Source: Muribaculum sp.
GTDB taxonomy: Bacteria; Bacteroidota; Bacteroidia; Bacteroidales; Muribaculaceae
Reading direction: 5' to 3'
Assembly: GCA_009775095.1 (NCBI GenBank)
Contig: VSOZ01000019.1
Location: 8,927-72,926, forward strand
DNA length: 64,000 bases
Shown: positions 1-8,844 of the stretch, in pieces
Layout: the number at the start of each line of letters is the position of its first letter
Position numbering within the stretch: position 1 is the stretch's first letter
Position numbers and translations under genes: made by a program
The notes under the pieces: generated by a model
What the model was told of the DNA's origin: nothing
What the model saw: the letters and a program-made list of their open reading frames with translations, nothing else
The model's database searches: none

Positions 1-28
1 GTGATACTTCCATGGTCTACTCCTTTCG

Positions 29-1543
29 TTATTTTTGTGGATAATTTGAAAGTACGCGGTTTACCGCATTGTGCCAGCCTTCTATTTCCGATTCTACCTT
101 GGCTTTGTCGCCCGACGGGTCAAATGTGCGTTCCACCTGCCACTGGGCCTTTATCTCATCAAGACTCGGCCAAAAACCGATGGCGAGGCCGGCGAGATAT
201 GCGGCTCCGAGAGCTGTGGTCTCCGTTATGCGCGGACGCAGAACTTCGGTATCGAGAATATCGCTCTGGAACTGCATGAGCAGATTGTTGCGCGAGGCGC
301 CGCCGTCGACTTTGAGGTTGGCTATCGGCAGTCCGCAATCTTTCTCCATGGCCTTGACTATGTCGTAGGTCTGGTATGCTATGCCTTCAAGCGCAGCGCG
401 TGCTATATGGGCGGTGGTGGTGCCTCGGCTTATGCCGCTTATGGAGCCGCGGGCATACTGGTCCCAATACGGGGCGCCGAGACCGGTAAGCGCCGGCACG
501 AAATACACGCCGTCAGTGTCGTCAACCGATGCGGCAAGCGCTTCAACGTCTGACGAGCTGCTTATACACTTGAGTCCGTCGCGCAGCCACTGTACTACGG
601 AGCCGCCGACAAATATCGAACCTTCAAGAGCGTACGATACCTTGTCGCCTATCTTCCATGCTATAGTGGTAAGCAACTTGTTCTTTGACTCTATGGGGCG
701 GTTGCCCGTATTCATAAGCAGGAAGCATCCGGTGCCGTAGGTGTTTTTTACGGAGCCGGGCTCGATACACATCTGTCCGAATAGCGCGGCCTGTTGGTCG
801 CCCGCAATGCCGGCAATAGGCACTTTGTGGGCAAATATGGTTGTTGTCGTATAACCGTAAACCTCGCTTGACGATTTTACTTCAGGCATCATTGACAGCG
901 GTATGTCGAAGAGTTCCAGAAGCTCCTTATCCCATTCAAGTGTGTGGATGTTGAAGAGCATTGTACGCGATGCATTGGTGACGTCGGTCACGTGTACCTC
1001 GCCGCGCGTAAGCCTCCATATGAGCCATGAGTCTACGGTGCCGAACATCAGTTTGCCCTGTTCGGCACGCTTGCGTGCTCCCGGCACGTTATCAAGGATC
1101 CACTTGATCTTGGTGGCGCTGAAGTATGCGTCAAGTATGAGGCCTGTCTTTGAACGTATCATCTCGACGAGGCCTTCGGCGCGTAATTGGTCGCAGTAAT
1201 CAGCCGTGCGTCGGTCCTGCCATACGATGGCGTTGTATATAGGCTCGTCTGTGTCACAATCCCATACTATGGTTGTCTCGCGCTGGTTGGTTATGCCTAT
1301 CGCCGCGATGTTTTTGCCGTTTATGTCTATCTTCGAAATGGCTTCGGCAATGACAGAGGCCTGCGACGCCCATATCTGGTGCGGGTCATGCTCCACCCAT
1401 CCCGATTGAGGAAATATCTGTTCAAATTCACGCTGGGCTACAGAGCATATGGAGCCGGAGCGGTCAAATACGATAGCGCGGGAACTGCTTGTTCCCTGAT
1501 CGAGGGACAGGATGTATTGTCCCTTATTGTTATCAAGTGTCAT
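29..1543 (-). CDS. glpK: Glycerol kinase
   Basis: ATP-dependent phosphorylation of glycerol to sn-glycerol 3-phosphate in the cytoplasm. The 504-residue length is typical for the FGGY family. The N-terminus carries the phosphate-binding LDQGTSSSRAIVFD segment (about residues 14-27), followed by GITNQRETT near residue 83, WQDRRT near 108, the FGGY signature region GAPYWDQYARG, and the C-terminal VDGGASRNN motif that contacts adenosine. The start ATG at 1543 places the conserved loop at its usual distance. No glpF or glpD lies next to it. It follows an LpxL/glycosyltransferase pair on the same strand after a 106-bp spacer that contains the 10-bp palindrome CGTTATAACG (1591-1600), so it is probably its own unit. 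The gene is complete. Confidence 0.97.
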   Translation of the reverse strand: MTLDNNKGQYILSLDQGTSSSRAIVFDRSGSICSVAQREFEQIFPQSGWVEHDPHQIWASQASVIAEAISKIDINGKNIAAIGITNQRETTIVWDCDTDEPIYNAIVWQDRRTADYCDQLRAEGLVEMIRSKTGLILDAYFSATKIKWILDNVPGARKRAEQGKLMFGTVDSWLIWRLTRGEVHVTDVTNASRTMLFNIHTLEWDKELLELFDIPLSMMPEVKSSSEVYGYTTTTIFAHKVPIAGIAGDQQAALFGQMCIEPGSVKNTYGTGCFLLMNTGNRPIESKNKLLTTIAWKIGDKVSYALEGSIFVGGSVVQWLRDGLKCISSSSDVEALAASVDDTDGVYFVPALTGLGAPYWDQYARGSISGISRGTTTAHIARAALEGIAYQTYDIVKAMEKDCGLPIANLKVDGGASRNNLLMQFQSDILDTEVLRPRITETTALGAAYLAGLAIGFWPSLDEIKAQWQVERTFDPSGDKAKVESEIEGWHNAVNRVLSNYPQK

Positions 1544-1649
1544 AATGATACGAAATGATTTAAAGTAACTAAATGTGTTTACGTTAATAACGTTATAACG
1601 GAGTCGGTATTGGTTTTGTTTTATCTCGGTTTGTTATATGTTGTTGTAT

Positions 1650-2648
1650 TTAGTGCTTTAATTGGTTGAAATATCGTTTTTTGTGTAAAAAATAGTCCAA
1701 TATTATGTTTGGATGTGAAGGTAACAGATTTATATCGGGATGTGAGCGGTAGTTTTTTGCCATTTTTCTGAAGTCGCGGTGCGCGCGCAGTATGGCTCCA
1801 GCGTTGGCAAAGTCAAGAGTCAATATGTATTTGCTCCACGCCAGAGTGTCGTACAGTCTGCGTATTACAAGCCGGCGGCGACGGCAGGAGTCGGGTAGAT
1901 TTTTATGCAGCAGTAGCAGGTTGTTGCGGAAGTTGAGGTACGTCTTGCGCGGATTGGATGCAGGCAGGGTACCGCCTCCGAGGTGGTATACGGTCGATGA
2001 CGGTATGGCCGCTATGTCATGTCCGGCGAGCTTTATGCGCCAGCATAGGTCTATCTCCTCCATATGTGCGAAAAATTCGGGGTCAAGGCCTCCTGCGGCT
2101 TCATATACTTCCGTACGTACCATCAGCGCGGCGCCCGTGGCCCAGAAAACCGACGCTACCGTATCATACTGTCCGTTGTCCTTTTCGAGTGTGTCAAAGA
2201 GGCGTCCGCGGCAGTAAGGATAACCGTTGCAGTCTATATATCCTCCGGATGCTCCTGCATATTCAAATGTGTCTTTGCTGTTGTAAGATAATATTTTGGG
2301 TTGTACGGCGGCAGTGTCGTCGTGTTCCTCAAGGTAGCCATACATGGGCCGGAGCCAGTCGGGTGCGGGTGCTACGTCGCTGTTGAGCAGTACCGTATAT
2401 TTATAGCGTGTGGCGGCTATGGCACGGTTGTATCCTTCGGCGAATCCGTAGTTCTTATCAAGTTTTATGATTTTTACATCGGGAAATGCTTTTTCAAGCA
2501 TGGCAAGCGACCCGTCGCTACTGCCGTTATCGGCTACGATAATATCGGCAATATCAGTCGGGGTCGTCTGTATCACTGCGGGGAGAAACGTGCGTAGCAT
2601 CTCCTCTCCGTTCCAGTTAAGTATAATTACAGCTACAGGTTTTTTCAT
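1650..2648 (-). CDS. Family 2 glycosyltransferase
   Basis: Inverting GT-A glycosyltransferase of the rhamnosyltransferase-like GT2 group, predicted to transfer a sugar onto a surface glycan at the inner membrane. Seen: N-terminal VIILNWNGEEM, the nucleotide-binding VADNGSSDGS, the metal-binding-type LLNSDV, and the acceptor-side motif EEIDLCWRIKLAG. There is no obvious membrane segment. I start at ATG 2648 (332 residues, MKKPVAVII) because this ATG overlaps the stop of the upstream acyltransferase gene as ATGA and begins right at the GT2 domain; an in-frame ATG at 2708 would only add residues buried in the acyltransferase gene. Pairing with an LpxL-type gene suggests a role in lipid A or core modification, but the sugar cannot be read from sequence. 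Confidence 0.88.
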   Translation of the reverse strand: MKKPVAVIILNWNGEEMLRTFLPAVIQTTPTDIADIIVADNGSSDGSLAMLEKAFPDVKIIKLDKNYGFAEGYNRAIAATRYKYTVLLNSDVAPAPDWLRPMYGYLEEHDDTAAVQPKILSYNSKDTFEYAGASGGYIDCNGYPYCRGRLFDTLEKDNGQYDTVASVFWATGAALMVRTEVYEAAGGLDPEFFAHMEEIDLCWRIKLAGHDIAAIPSSTVYHLGGGTLPASNPRKTYLNFRNNLLLLHKNLPDSCRRRRLVIRRLYDTLAWSKYILTLDFANAGAILRAHRDFRKMAKNYRSHPDINLLPSHPNIILDYFLHKKRYFNQLKH

Positions 2649-3559
2649 TGAGGCATATCGGCTGGATATTCGACTCTGTTTTTCCATCTCTTGTGGGTCC
2701 ACAGCCATATCGAGGGCTGGCGGGTAATAGTCTCCTCCAGCATCTTGATATAGGTGTCGGTGATGGTGTATTCCGGCATTTCCGACGCATTGTCGGTGAT
2801 GACACGTGCATTTAAACGATAGTGTCCGCGTCCGGTTTTTTCCATGTCCCAGTATACGGCTACCGTGTCAAGTTTTCGTACCACAGTTTCGGTGCCGGTG
2901 ATAACGGCGGTAGGATGGTTGAGAAACTTGACTATATGTATCGGATCATTATGGCTCGGCTTCTGGTCGCTCATGAAGCCGGTTATGCTCTGTATGTTGT
3001 CGCGCCGCAGCATAAGCAGGTGGCGAAATACCATGCGCTTGTCATATGACACCGAGCCGAAACGGCTTCTGAGTTTGAGGAAATAGGAGTCAAACCACTT
3101 GTTGGTCAGCGGACGATATACTTGAGCATATACCAAGTCGGGCGAGGGTTTATGGCGCATCCAGAGTGTCAGGGATGGGGCCCACTCCCAATTGCCGCAG
3201 TGCGAGAAGTAAACTACGATTGATCGCCCTTCGTCGAAGTATCTGTCGAGTATTTCGCAGCCTGTGAATTCCATGTGCCGCTTCATCTCTTCGTCCGATA
3301 TATGTCCGAGTTTTATTGTCTCTACAATGTAGTCGGAGAAGTGCCGGAAAAAGTCACGGCATATTTTCCCGCATTCTTTCGGCGATTTGTCGGGAAAAGA
3401 CTCCGTGATATTGGTCAGCGCTACTTTACGCCGGTATCGGACTATGTAGAATATGATTACAAACAGTATGTCGCTTAATACATAAAGTACTTTCAGCGGC
3501 ATCCGGGCCAATGCGCTCAACAGCCAGTTCAGCGGTATGTAACGGCGGTATCCTTTCAT
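2645..3559 (-). CDS. Lipid A biosynthesis acyltransferase, LpxL/HtrB family
   Basis: Membrane-associated lysophospholipid acyltransferase-type enzyme expected to add a secondary acyl chain to lipid A. The 304-residue protein has an N-terminal hydrophobic segment (about residues 20-40, LKVLYVLSDILFVIIFYIV), then the catalytic HxxxxE motif within FSHCGNWEW (about residues 117-125), and a C-terminal segment QPSIWLWTHKRWK that is characteristic of the LpxL/HtrB family (WxWxHxRWK). It is translationally coupled to the following glycosyltransferase by a 4-bp ATGA overlap. Its start lies only 9 bp from the left end of the MITE-like element at 3569-3895, so that element now occupies its upstream region and may supply or displace its promoter. 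Confidence 0.93.
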   Translation of the reverse strand: MKGYRRYIPLNWLLSALARMPLKVLYVLSDILFVIIFYIVRYRRKVALTNITESFPDKSPKECGKICRDFFRHFSDYIVETIKLGHISDEEMKRHMEFTGCEILDRYFDEGRSIVVYFSHCGNWEWAPSLTLWMRHKPSPDLVYAQVYRPLTNKWFDSYFLKLRSRFGSVSYDKRMVFRHLLMLRRDNIQSITGFMSDQKPSHNDPIHIVKFLNHPTAVITGTETVVRKLDTVAVYWDMEKTGRGHYRLNARVITDNASEMPEYTITDTYIKMLEETITRQPSIWLWTHKRWKNRVEYPADMPQ

Positions 3560-3563
3560 CGTA

Positions 3564-3900
3564 CTAAGAGGGTGTTTAATAATAACTGTTAAAGCAGAGC
3601 CGAAAATTATGGGATGGGTTCAGCCCTGCACCGAAGGAGCATAGCGGGCTATGTGACTGAGGCAAAGGGCTGAATACGCCCATAAGTTTCAGGCTATAAG
3701 GTGATTCCTGTTTTATTGTTGTTATACTCAATATCGTTTTCATTGTTAATGATTTTAAATTACCGTCGCCTTGATGTCTCTTTTGTTAAATTCCTGCGCT
3801 CATCGGTCACATAGCCCGCTATGCTCCTTCTTCGCTTTCAGGAATTTATCTAAAAGATACATCACTCTGCTTTAACAATTGTTATTAAACACCCTCTAAG
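3564..3900. repeat. Flanking CTAAG direct repeats (target-site duplication)
   Basis: CTAAG is found immediately outside both ends of the inverted-repeat element (3564-3568 and 3896-3900). Five-base duplication at the insertion point is seen with several DNA transposase families and supports insertion of the element as a unit. Confidence 0.6.
3569..3895. mobile_element. MITE-like element with nested inverted repeats and 5-bp target duplication
   Basis: A 327-bp non-coding element. Its ends are inverted repeats starting AGGGTGTTTAATAA; about 30 of 32 bp match over 3568-3599 and 3865-3896, and the ends proper are AGGGTG at 3569 and CACCCT at 3895. It is flanked by the direct repeat CTAAG at 3564-3568 and 3896-3900, which looks like a target-site duplication. 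A second, internal inverted repeat of 25 bp is exact (3633-3657 against 3806-3830) and has the palindromic core CATAGCGGGCTATG. There is no transposase inside, so mobility in trans is inferred. The right end forms the 3' end of mtaB. Confidence 0.75.
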
Positions 3901-5205
3901 TCCTTTGATTAATCCGGGTTCGTCTGCCATCTCTTTCAGCATAACAGGTATTATGGTGTTTGCGATAGAGTTGTCGGGAGCGATTTCCACTTTCAGATAA
4001 TTATCGGTAAATCCTGTCATGGGTCGGTTGCCGCGTCGGTGCTCGACAAGCACAGGTCTTACAGTACCTGTGAATCTTGAAGTGAAGTCGGCGAGCTTCT
4101 TTTCCGAAACTTTTAGCATGATGTTGGTGCGGCGATGTTTCTCGGCTTGTGTGACTACATGGTCAATCTCGAGAGCACGTGTGCCGGGACGTTCGGAATA
4201 GGGGAATACATGCAAGCGCGATATGTCGAGCGACTCTACGAAGTCAAGTGAACGTCTGAATAGATCATCGGTTTCTCCACGTGCGCCAACTATAAGGTCT
4301 ACTCCTATGAACGCATGGGGCATCACCTCCCTTATTTTCTCCATGCGGTGCCGAAACAGGGCTGTGTCATAATGACGGTGCATCAATGCCAGCACTTCGT
4401 CACTACCGGCTTGTAGGGGTACATGGAAGTGTGGCATGAAGCGGTGGGAAGCGGCCACGAAATCTATTATTTCATCGGTAAGCAGATTGGGTTCTATTGA
4501 TGATATACGGTAACGTTCTATGCCGTCCACCCGGTCAAGTTCTTTTATAAGGTCGAGAAATGTGTCATCGCGTCCCTTGCCGAAGTCGCCTATGTTGACT
4601 CCGGTTATCACTATCTCCTTGCCGCCCTCTTCGGCCACGCCGCGGGCTTGGGCTACGAGACTCCCGATGGAGCCGGAGCGGCTGCGTCCGCGTGCTTTGG
4701 GTATGGTGCAGTATGTGCACCAATAATCGCACCCATCCTGTACTTTTAGAAAATAGCGGGTGCGGTCGCCGCGCGAGCATGAGGGGCTGAACTCCCTGAT
4801 ATCCTTTGTAGGAGTGATCATGCTGCTCGGTCGGCGCGACTTCATCCACTCTTCAAGATAGTCGGCGAGCTGTAGTTTACGGTCGGTGCCGGCCACGATG
4901 TCTACGCCGGGGATTGCCATTATATCGTCGCTTTTCAACTGTGCGTAGCAGCCGGTCACTATTATTGTGGCTTCGGGATATCGCGATGTAAAACGATGTA
5001 TGGCCTGACGACATTTTTTGTCGGCCATGTCAGTCACGCTACATGTATTTATTACTACTACGTCGGGAGTTTCTCCGGCCTGTATGCGACGTATGCCCTT
5101 TTCCGCAAAAATACGGGCTATGGTTGAAGTCTCGGCAAAGTTCAATTTGCAGCCCAGTGTGTGAAACAGGGCTTTTGCGTTGCCAAATGTCATCTCGTCA
5201 ATCAT
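3862..5205 (-). CDS. mtaB: tRNA (t6A37) methylthiotransferase MtaB-like radical SAM enzyme
   Basis: Converts t6A37 to ms2t6A37 in tRNAs reading ANN codons, using two iron-sulphur clusters. Seen in the 447-residue protein: N-terminal UPF0004 domain with cluster cysteines C19 (TLGCKLNFAE), C55 (INTCSVT) and C86 (VTGCYAQ); radical SAM motif CxxxCxxC at C159, C163 and C166 (DGCDYWCTYCTIPKARG); SAM-binding GVNIGDFG; and a C-terminal TRAM-like region. This distinguishes it from MiaB only by overall pattern, so MtaB is the likelier paralogue. Oddity: the last ten or so codons and the TGA stop are made of the right inverted repeat of the neighbouring MITE-like element, so the native C-terminus has been replaced. 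Confidence 0.92.
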   Translation of the reverse strand: MIDEMTFGNAKALFHTLGCKLNFAETSTIARIFAEKGIRRIQAGETPDVVVINTCSVTDMADKKCRQAIHRFTSRYPEATIIVTGCYAQLKSDDIMAIPGVDIVAGTDRKLQLADYLEEWMKSRRPSSMITPTKDIREFSPSCSRGDRTRYFLKVQDGCDYWCTYCTIPKARGRSRSGSIGSLVAQARGVAEEGGKEIVITGVNIGDFGKGRDDTFLDLIKELDRVDGIERYRISSIEPNLLTDEIIDFVAASHRFMPHFHVPLQAGSDEVLALMHRHYDTALFRHRMEKIREVMPHAFIGVDLIVGARGETDDLFRRSLDFVESLDISRLHVFPYSERPGTRALEIDHVVTQAEKHRRTNIMLKVSEKKLADFTSRFTGTVRPVLVEHRRGNRPMTGFTDNYLKVEIAPDNSIANTIIPVMLKEMADEPGLIKGLRGCLITIVKAE

Positions 5206-5288
5206 TCTGCAAAATTACTACACATAATTTATTTATCATAGTCAAGAACTCACTATAATTGGTCGTAAAAACAAATTATCGTATATAA

Positions 5289-5307
5289 TTGTACTAAGTA
5301 AGTACAA
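5289..5307. promoter_or_regulatory. Palindromic operator candidate upstream of the acyl-CoA synthetase
   Basis: Perfect inverted repeat TTGTACT-AAGTA-AGTACAA, 7-bp arms with a 5-bp spacer. It begins at the likely -33 TTG and ends 8 bp before the -7 box TAATTTTG, the position expected of a repressor site. Confidence 0.45.
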
Positions 5308-5314
5308 AATATTG

Positions 5315-5322
5315 TAATTTTG
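5315..5322 (+). promoter_or_regulatory. Bacteroidetes -7 promoter box for the acyl-CoA synthetase
   Basis: TAATTTTG matches the Bacteroidetes -7 consensus TAnnTTTG and lies 20 bp before the ATG at 5342. A TTG at 5289-5291 is the likely -33 element, spaced 23 bp, slightly long. Confidence 0.5.
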
Positions 5323-5341
5323 TCAAAATGACATATTTATT

Positions 5342-7012
5342 ATGAGTGCTTCCAACGACCTGAACGAAATATATGCATCGAGTTTCCGTGACAATTGGAC
5401 ATTGCCGGCCATTACCGACTACGGAACCGGTAAAACGTATATGTACTCCGACCTCTCTTACGAGATAGCCAAGATACATATGACTTATGAATTGGCGGGC
5501 ATAACTCCCGGCGATAAAGTGGCTCTTATCGGTAAGAATTCGCCCGGATGGATCATGGTGTTTATAGCCACGATAACATACGGAGCCACGATAGTGCCTA
5601 TTCTGCAGGAGTTCAATCCCACCGATGCCCAGCATATAGTGAATCACTCGGGGAGTGTGATGCTGTTTGTCGAAAACAACATCTGGGAGACCTTTGAATT
5701 TGAGAAGATGCCGCGTCTGCGCGGGGTCATTTCGTTGACTGACGGCAAGATACTTGCCGAACATCCTCTTAACGAAGGACGCATGCAGAGGCAGCTGAAA
5801 AACATAAACCGCAAGTTCAGCCGCCGCTACAAGGGCGGATTGAAGCCTGACGATGTAAGATACCCGGTGCCTGATCCCGATAATGTGGCAGTGCTTAACT
5901 ATACTTCCGGGACGACCGGATTTTCAAAAGGAGTCATGCTGACTTACCGCAATCTGTGGGGCAATGTCACGTTCGGCATACATTCGCGTCTGCATTATCA
6001 GGGCTCGCGATGTCTGTCGTTTTTGCCGTTGGCCCACGCCTACGGCTGTGCGTTTGACATGCTGGTGCCGCTTGCCGTGGGTACCCACATAACGGTGTTC
6101 GGCAAACTGCCTTCGCCCAATCTGCTTCTGAAGGCTCTCCATGAGGTCAAGCCCAATCTTGTCATATGTGTGCCGCTTATCCTCGAGAAGATATATCGCA
6201 AGCAGATTCTGCCAATGATTACCAAGAAGGGTATACGCTGGGTCCTTGCCATGCCGGGCATAGACAAGGCGTTGTATGCGCTTATAAGGCGCAAGCTGGT
6301 CGATGCGTTTGGCGGAGCGTTTGAGGAGGTCATCGTGGGCGGGGCCCCTCTAAACCATGAGGTAGAGGAGTTTCTGCACCGCATCCGGTTTCCGTTTACG
6401 GTCGGTTACGGCATGACCGAGTGCGGCCCTCTTATCAGCTATACACCGTGGCGCCAGTTTATTACCGGGTCATCGGGCCGCACGCTGCCTGTGATAATGC
6501 ACAGCAAGATACTGAGCGACGATCCGGAGAACATACCCGGGGAGATATGCGTCAAGGGCGTCAATGTCATGAAAGGATATTACAATAATCCAGATGCTAC
6601 GGAGGCGGTGCTCGACGCCGACGGCTGGCTGCATACGGGCGACATGGGTACGCGTAGCGCCGACGGCACTATATTTATCAAGGGGCGCTATAAGACTATG
6701 ATACTGTCATCCAACGGGCAGAACATCTATCCGGAGGAGATTGAGGCCAAGCTTAACAATATGCCTTATGTGGCCGAGAGTCTTGTCATAGAGCGTAACG
6801 GCCGGTTGGTGGCTCTCGTATATCCCGACTACGAGGCTATGGACAAGTTTGGCGTGACCAACGAGGAGTTGCCGAAGGAGATGGAGCAGGTGCTTGCCGA
6901 GCTTAACAAACTTGTGGCTCCTTACGAAAAAGTGGACAAAATACAGCTCATAGCCAACGAATTTGAAAAGACTCCCAAACGCTCCATCAAGCGCTATCTC
7001 TACAACGCCTGA
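5342..7012 (+). CDS. AMP-forming long-chain acyl-CoA synthetase
   Basis: Adenylates a carboxylic acid, probably a fatty acid, and transfers it to CoA. The 556-residue protein shows the ANL-family signatures in order: P-loop YTSGTTGFSKGVM (about residues 187-199), GYGMTECGPL (about 356-365), GWLHTGDMG (about 428-436), the hinge GRYKTMILSSNGQNIYPEE, and the C-terminal TPKRSIKRYLY holding the catalytic-lysine region. The N-terminal domain is intact. Substrate length is inference from resemblance to Bacteroidetes long-chain acyl-CoA ligases. It has its own promoter with a palindromic operator candidate, so expression is probably ligand controlled. Its 3' end overlaps the opposing O-antigen-ligase-like gene by 13 bp. 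Confidence 0.9.
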   Translation: MSASNDLNEIYASSFRDNWTLPAITDYGTGKTYMYSDLSYEIAKIHMTYELAGITPGDKVALIGKNSPGWIMVFIATITYGATIVPILQEFNPTDAQHIVNHSGSVMLFVENNIWETFEFEKMPRLRGVISLTDGKILAEHPLNEGRMQRQLKNINRKFSRRYKGGLKPDDVRYPVPDPDNVAVLNYTSGTTGFSKGVMLTYRNLWGNVTFGIHSRLHYQGSRCLSFLPLAHAYGCAFDMLVPLAVGTHITVFGKLPSPNLLLKALHEVKPNLVICVPLILEKIYRKQILPMITKKGIRWVLAMPGIDKALYALIRRKLVDAFGGAFEEVIVGGAPLNHEVEEFLHRIRFPFTVGYGMTECGPLISYTPWRQFITGSSGRTLPVIMHSKILSDDPENIPGEICVKGVNVMKGYYNNPDATEAVLDADGWLHTGDMGTRSADGTIFIKGRYKTMILSSNGQNIYPEEIEAKLNNMPYVAESLVIERNGRLVALVYPDYEAMDKFGVTNEELPKEMEQVLAELNKLVAPYEKVDKIQLIANEFEKTPKRSIKRYLYNA

Positions 7013-8409
7013 CCTGCAAGACTGTCTAAACAGGTTTGTGCTTCTTTTCGCATCCAAGCCATACTTTCATTGTTGATATCCGGGTTAAGGGTAAGTATTG
7101 CTTTTGCTTCTGATGTCATCAGGTTTACGTTGTTATATTCCGGCCTGCCGTATAATTTCATTAACAAATAATGAGGATATAATAATTTGGGCATTCTATA
7201 GCACGCCCTTTTATAATATTTTTCTGCTAAATGGTATTGTTTTAGATCTTCATAATTACGACCTATTATGTTTAAAGGCATAGGGTCGCTACTGATTTCT
7301 GTAGCTTTGTGCATTATGATATTGGATTCGTGTAGTCGTTTATTTTTTCGTAATATCATCCCATAATCAAATAAAAAATGTGGATTGGATTCCATAAGTG
7401 AAAATAGCTCCTCATATTCAGAAATTTCATTGCAGATGTAATTGTCATATTCTACAATATTAGAATTACGGGTATATGTGTTATATATTCCTATGATACC
7501 GATTATACAGATAATGGTAATTGCTAAATAATGGTATGTCTGTGCATTTATGGTCGAAAATAGAACTAATGATGATAATAGGCATATAAGTATTATGAAT
7601 TGAGTGAATTGAAGTGGGTATGAAGCAAATGCAAATATTGCAAATGCCGTAATGCTACCGGCTATTCCGTAGTTTTTGTTGTTTAATGCTGATTTAATTA
7701 GGAATATTAAACTCACTAATCCTGCTATAGCTGTTGGAATACCCCATGAAACAGCTATTTGTATATATTCGTTGAATGCGTATTGTGGTATTCCGATAGC
7801 ACTATATTTCGATATGGCTTCAATATTGTTTTTGAAAAATTCTTCTTGAGCATTACCTAATGCTCCTGCGACATGATTCCAACCAACCCCTGCAAAAGGC
7901 TTGTTTAATGCCGCAGATATACCAATACGCCATAAGAATATCCTACCTGCTGCAGATACCGGTTTTAAGTGCCATAAAACATATAAAAATAATACACATA
8001 AAAGGATGCCTATAAATATATAGATTGAATTCTTTCTTTTCCGTAAATCAAAATTATAGATGTGTGATAATACTATAGCACTTCCGATGATTGCGGAGAT
8101 CCAACCAATTCTACTCGAAAGAAAAGGTAAGATTATAATTGCACCGATTATATATGCTTTTGCGATATGACGTATATATGAATTATCGGCAGGGAATGAC
8201 AGCCATAATGCTGTCGGTATGATTGTGGATAGAAAACCACAATAAGGTCCCGGATTAAAAAATGATCCGGTGACCTTATATAAAAAATTATTGTTTCGGA
8301 TGAACCCGAACAGCTGTAGATAACCTATAACAAGTTCGAAGATCCCCCATAAAATTATACAGGTTAAAAGATTTTTATAGATTGTTTGTCTGTTTGCGTT
8401 AATCATCAA
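7000..8409 (-). CDS. O-antigen ligase-like (Wzy_C) membrane protein with C-terminal TPR region
   Basis: Polytopic inner-membrane protein of 469 residues. About ten hydrophobic segments fill residues 10-330, and a large loop contains the PFAGVGWNHVAGALGNAQEEFF region, which resembles the periplasmic loop of the WaaL/Wzy_C family. Residues about 350-460 are soluble and helical, with TPR-like spacing (YYKRACYRMPKLLYPHYLLM). Family members ligate or transfer lipid-linked glycans to lipid A or proteins. It is the last gene of an AT-rich minus-strand operon, overlaps the preceding membrane gene by 11 bp, and follows a Cys-rich lipoprotein. The acceptor could be that lipoprotein, but this is inference. 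Confidence 0.75.
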   Translation of the reverse strand: MMINANRQTIYKNLLTCIILWGIFELVIGYLQLFGFIRNNNFLYKVTGSFFNPGPYCGFLSTIIPTALWLSFPADNSYIRHIAKAYIIGAIIILPFLSSRIGWISAIIGSAIVLSHIYNFDLRKRKNSIYIFIGILLCVLFLYVLWHLKPVSAAGRIFLWRIGISAALNKPFAGVGWNHVAGALGNAQEEFFKNNIEAISKYSAIGIPQYAFNEYIQIAVSWGIPTAIAGLVSLIFLIKSALNNKNYGIAGSITAFAIFAFASYPLQFTQFIILICLLSSLVLFSTINAQTYHYLAITIICIIGIIGIYNTYTRNSNIVEYDNYICNEISEYEELFSLMESNPHFLFDYGMILRKNKRLHESNIIMHKATEISSDPMPLNIIGRNYEDLKQYHLAEKYYKRACYRMPKLLYPHYLLMKLYGRPEYNNVNLMTSEAKAILTLNPDINNESMAWMRKEAQTCLDSLAGQAL

Positions 8410-8839
8410 TATTGTTTACGATAAACCAGAAATAAGGTTTTTGAATGATGACAATGGTGATCCCGATTATGATATAGCATGCTAACACTATTAATTTTTT
8501 AGGATACGATGATCTATAAAAAAGAAACGCGGCGATTATTGCTATCCACCTACATAAAAAATCAAGTATTGAGACTAATGACCCCGGCAGATGTATTATC
8601 GAAGAAACTAAATCCCATGAACTGCCGACAAGTAGCAATGCCAGTATCTCAGATAGTTTTATTTGTCGGGCGTAGCGGTTGAGAATGAATAGAGTCAGAG
8701 GGAAATACACGATTAGATATCCGATATCGGCCATCTGGAAGCCAGTAAGTGAGCCGATGTTGAGATAACCGCCTCGCAAGGGCATAAGGATGGCAGTCGC
8801 CAATACTACTGTAAAAAATATGATTAGCTTTTCTTTCAT
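8399..8839 (-). CDS. Small integral membrane protein of unknown function
   Basis: I do not recognise this 146-residue protein. It has four or five hydrophobic segments: residues 5-22, 38-54 (GYLIVYFPLTLFILNRY), 64-80, 88-106 and 114-138. It has no cysteine motif of the VKOR, MauE or DoxX kind. It sits 5 bp after the Cys-rich lipoprotein gene and overlaps the following O-antigen-ligase-like gene by 11 bp, so the three are very likely co-translated and may act together at the inner membrane. Base composition is AT-rich like the rest of this cluster. Confidence 0.7.
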   Translation of the reverse strand: MKEKLIIFFTVVLATAILMPLRGGYLNIGSLTGFQMADIGYLIVYFPLTLFILNRYARQIKLSEILALLLVGSSWDLVSSIIHLPGSLVSILDFLCRWIAIIAAFLFYRSSYPKKLIVLACYIIIGITIVIIQKPYFWFIVNNIDD

Positions 8840-8844
8840 GATAA

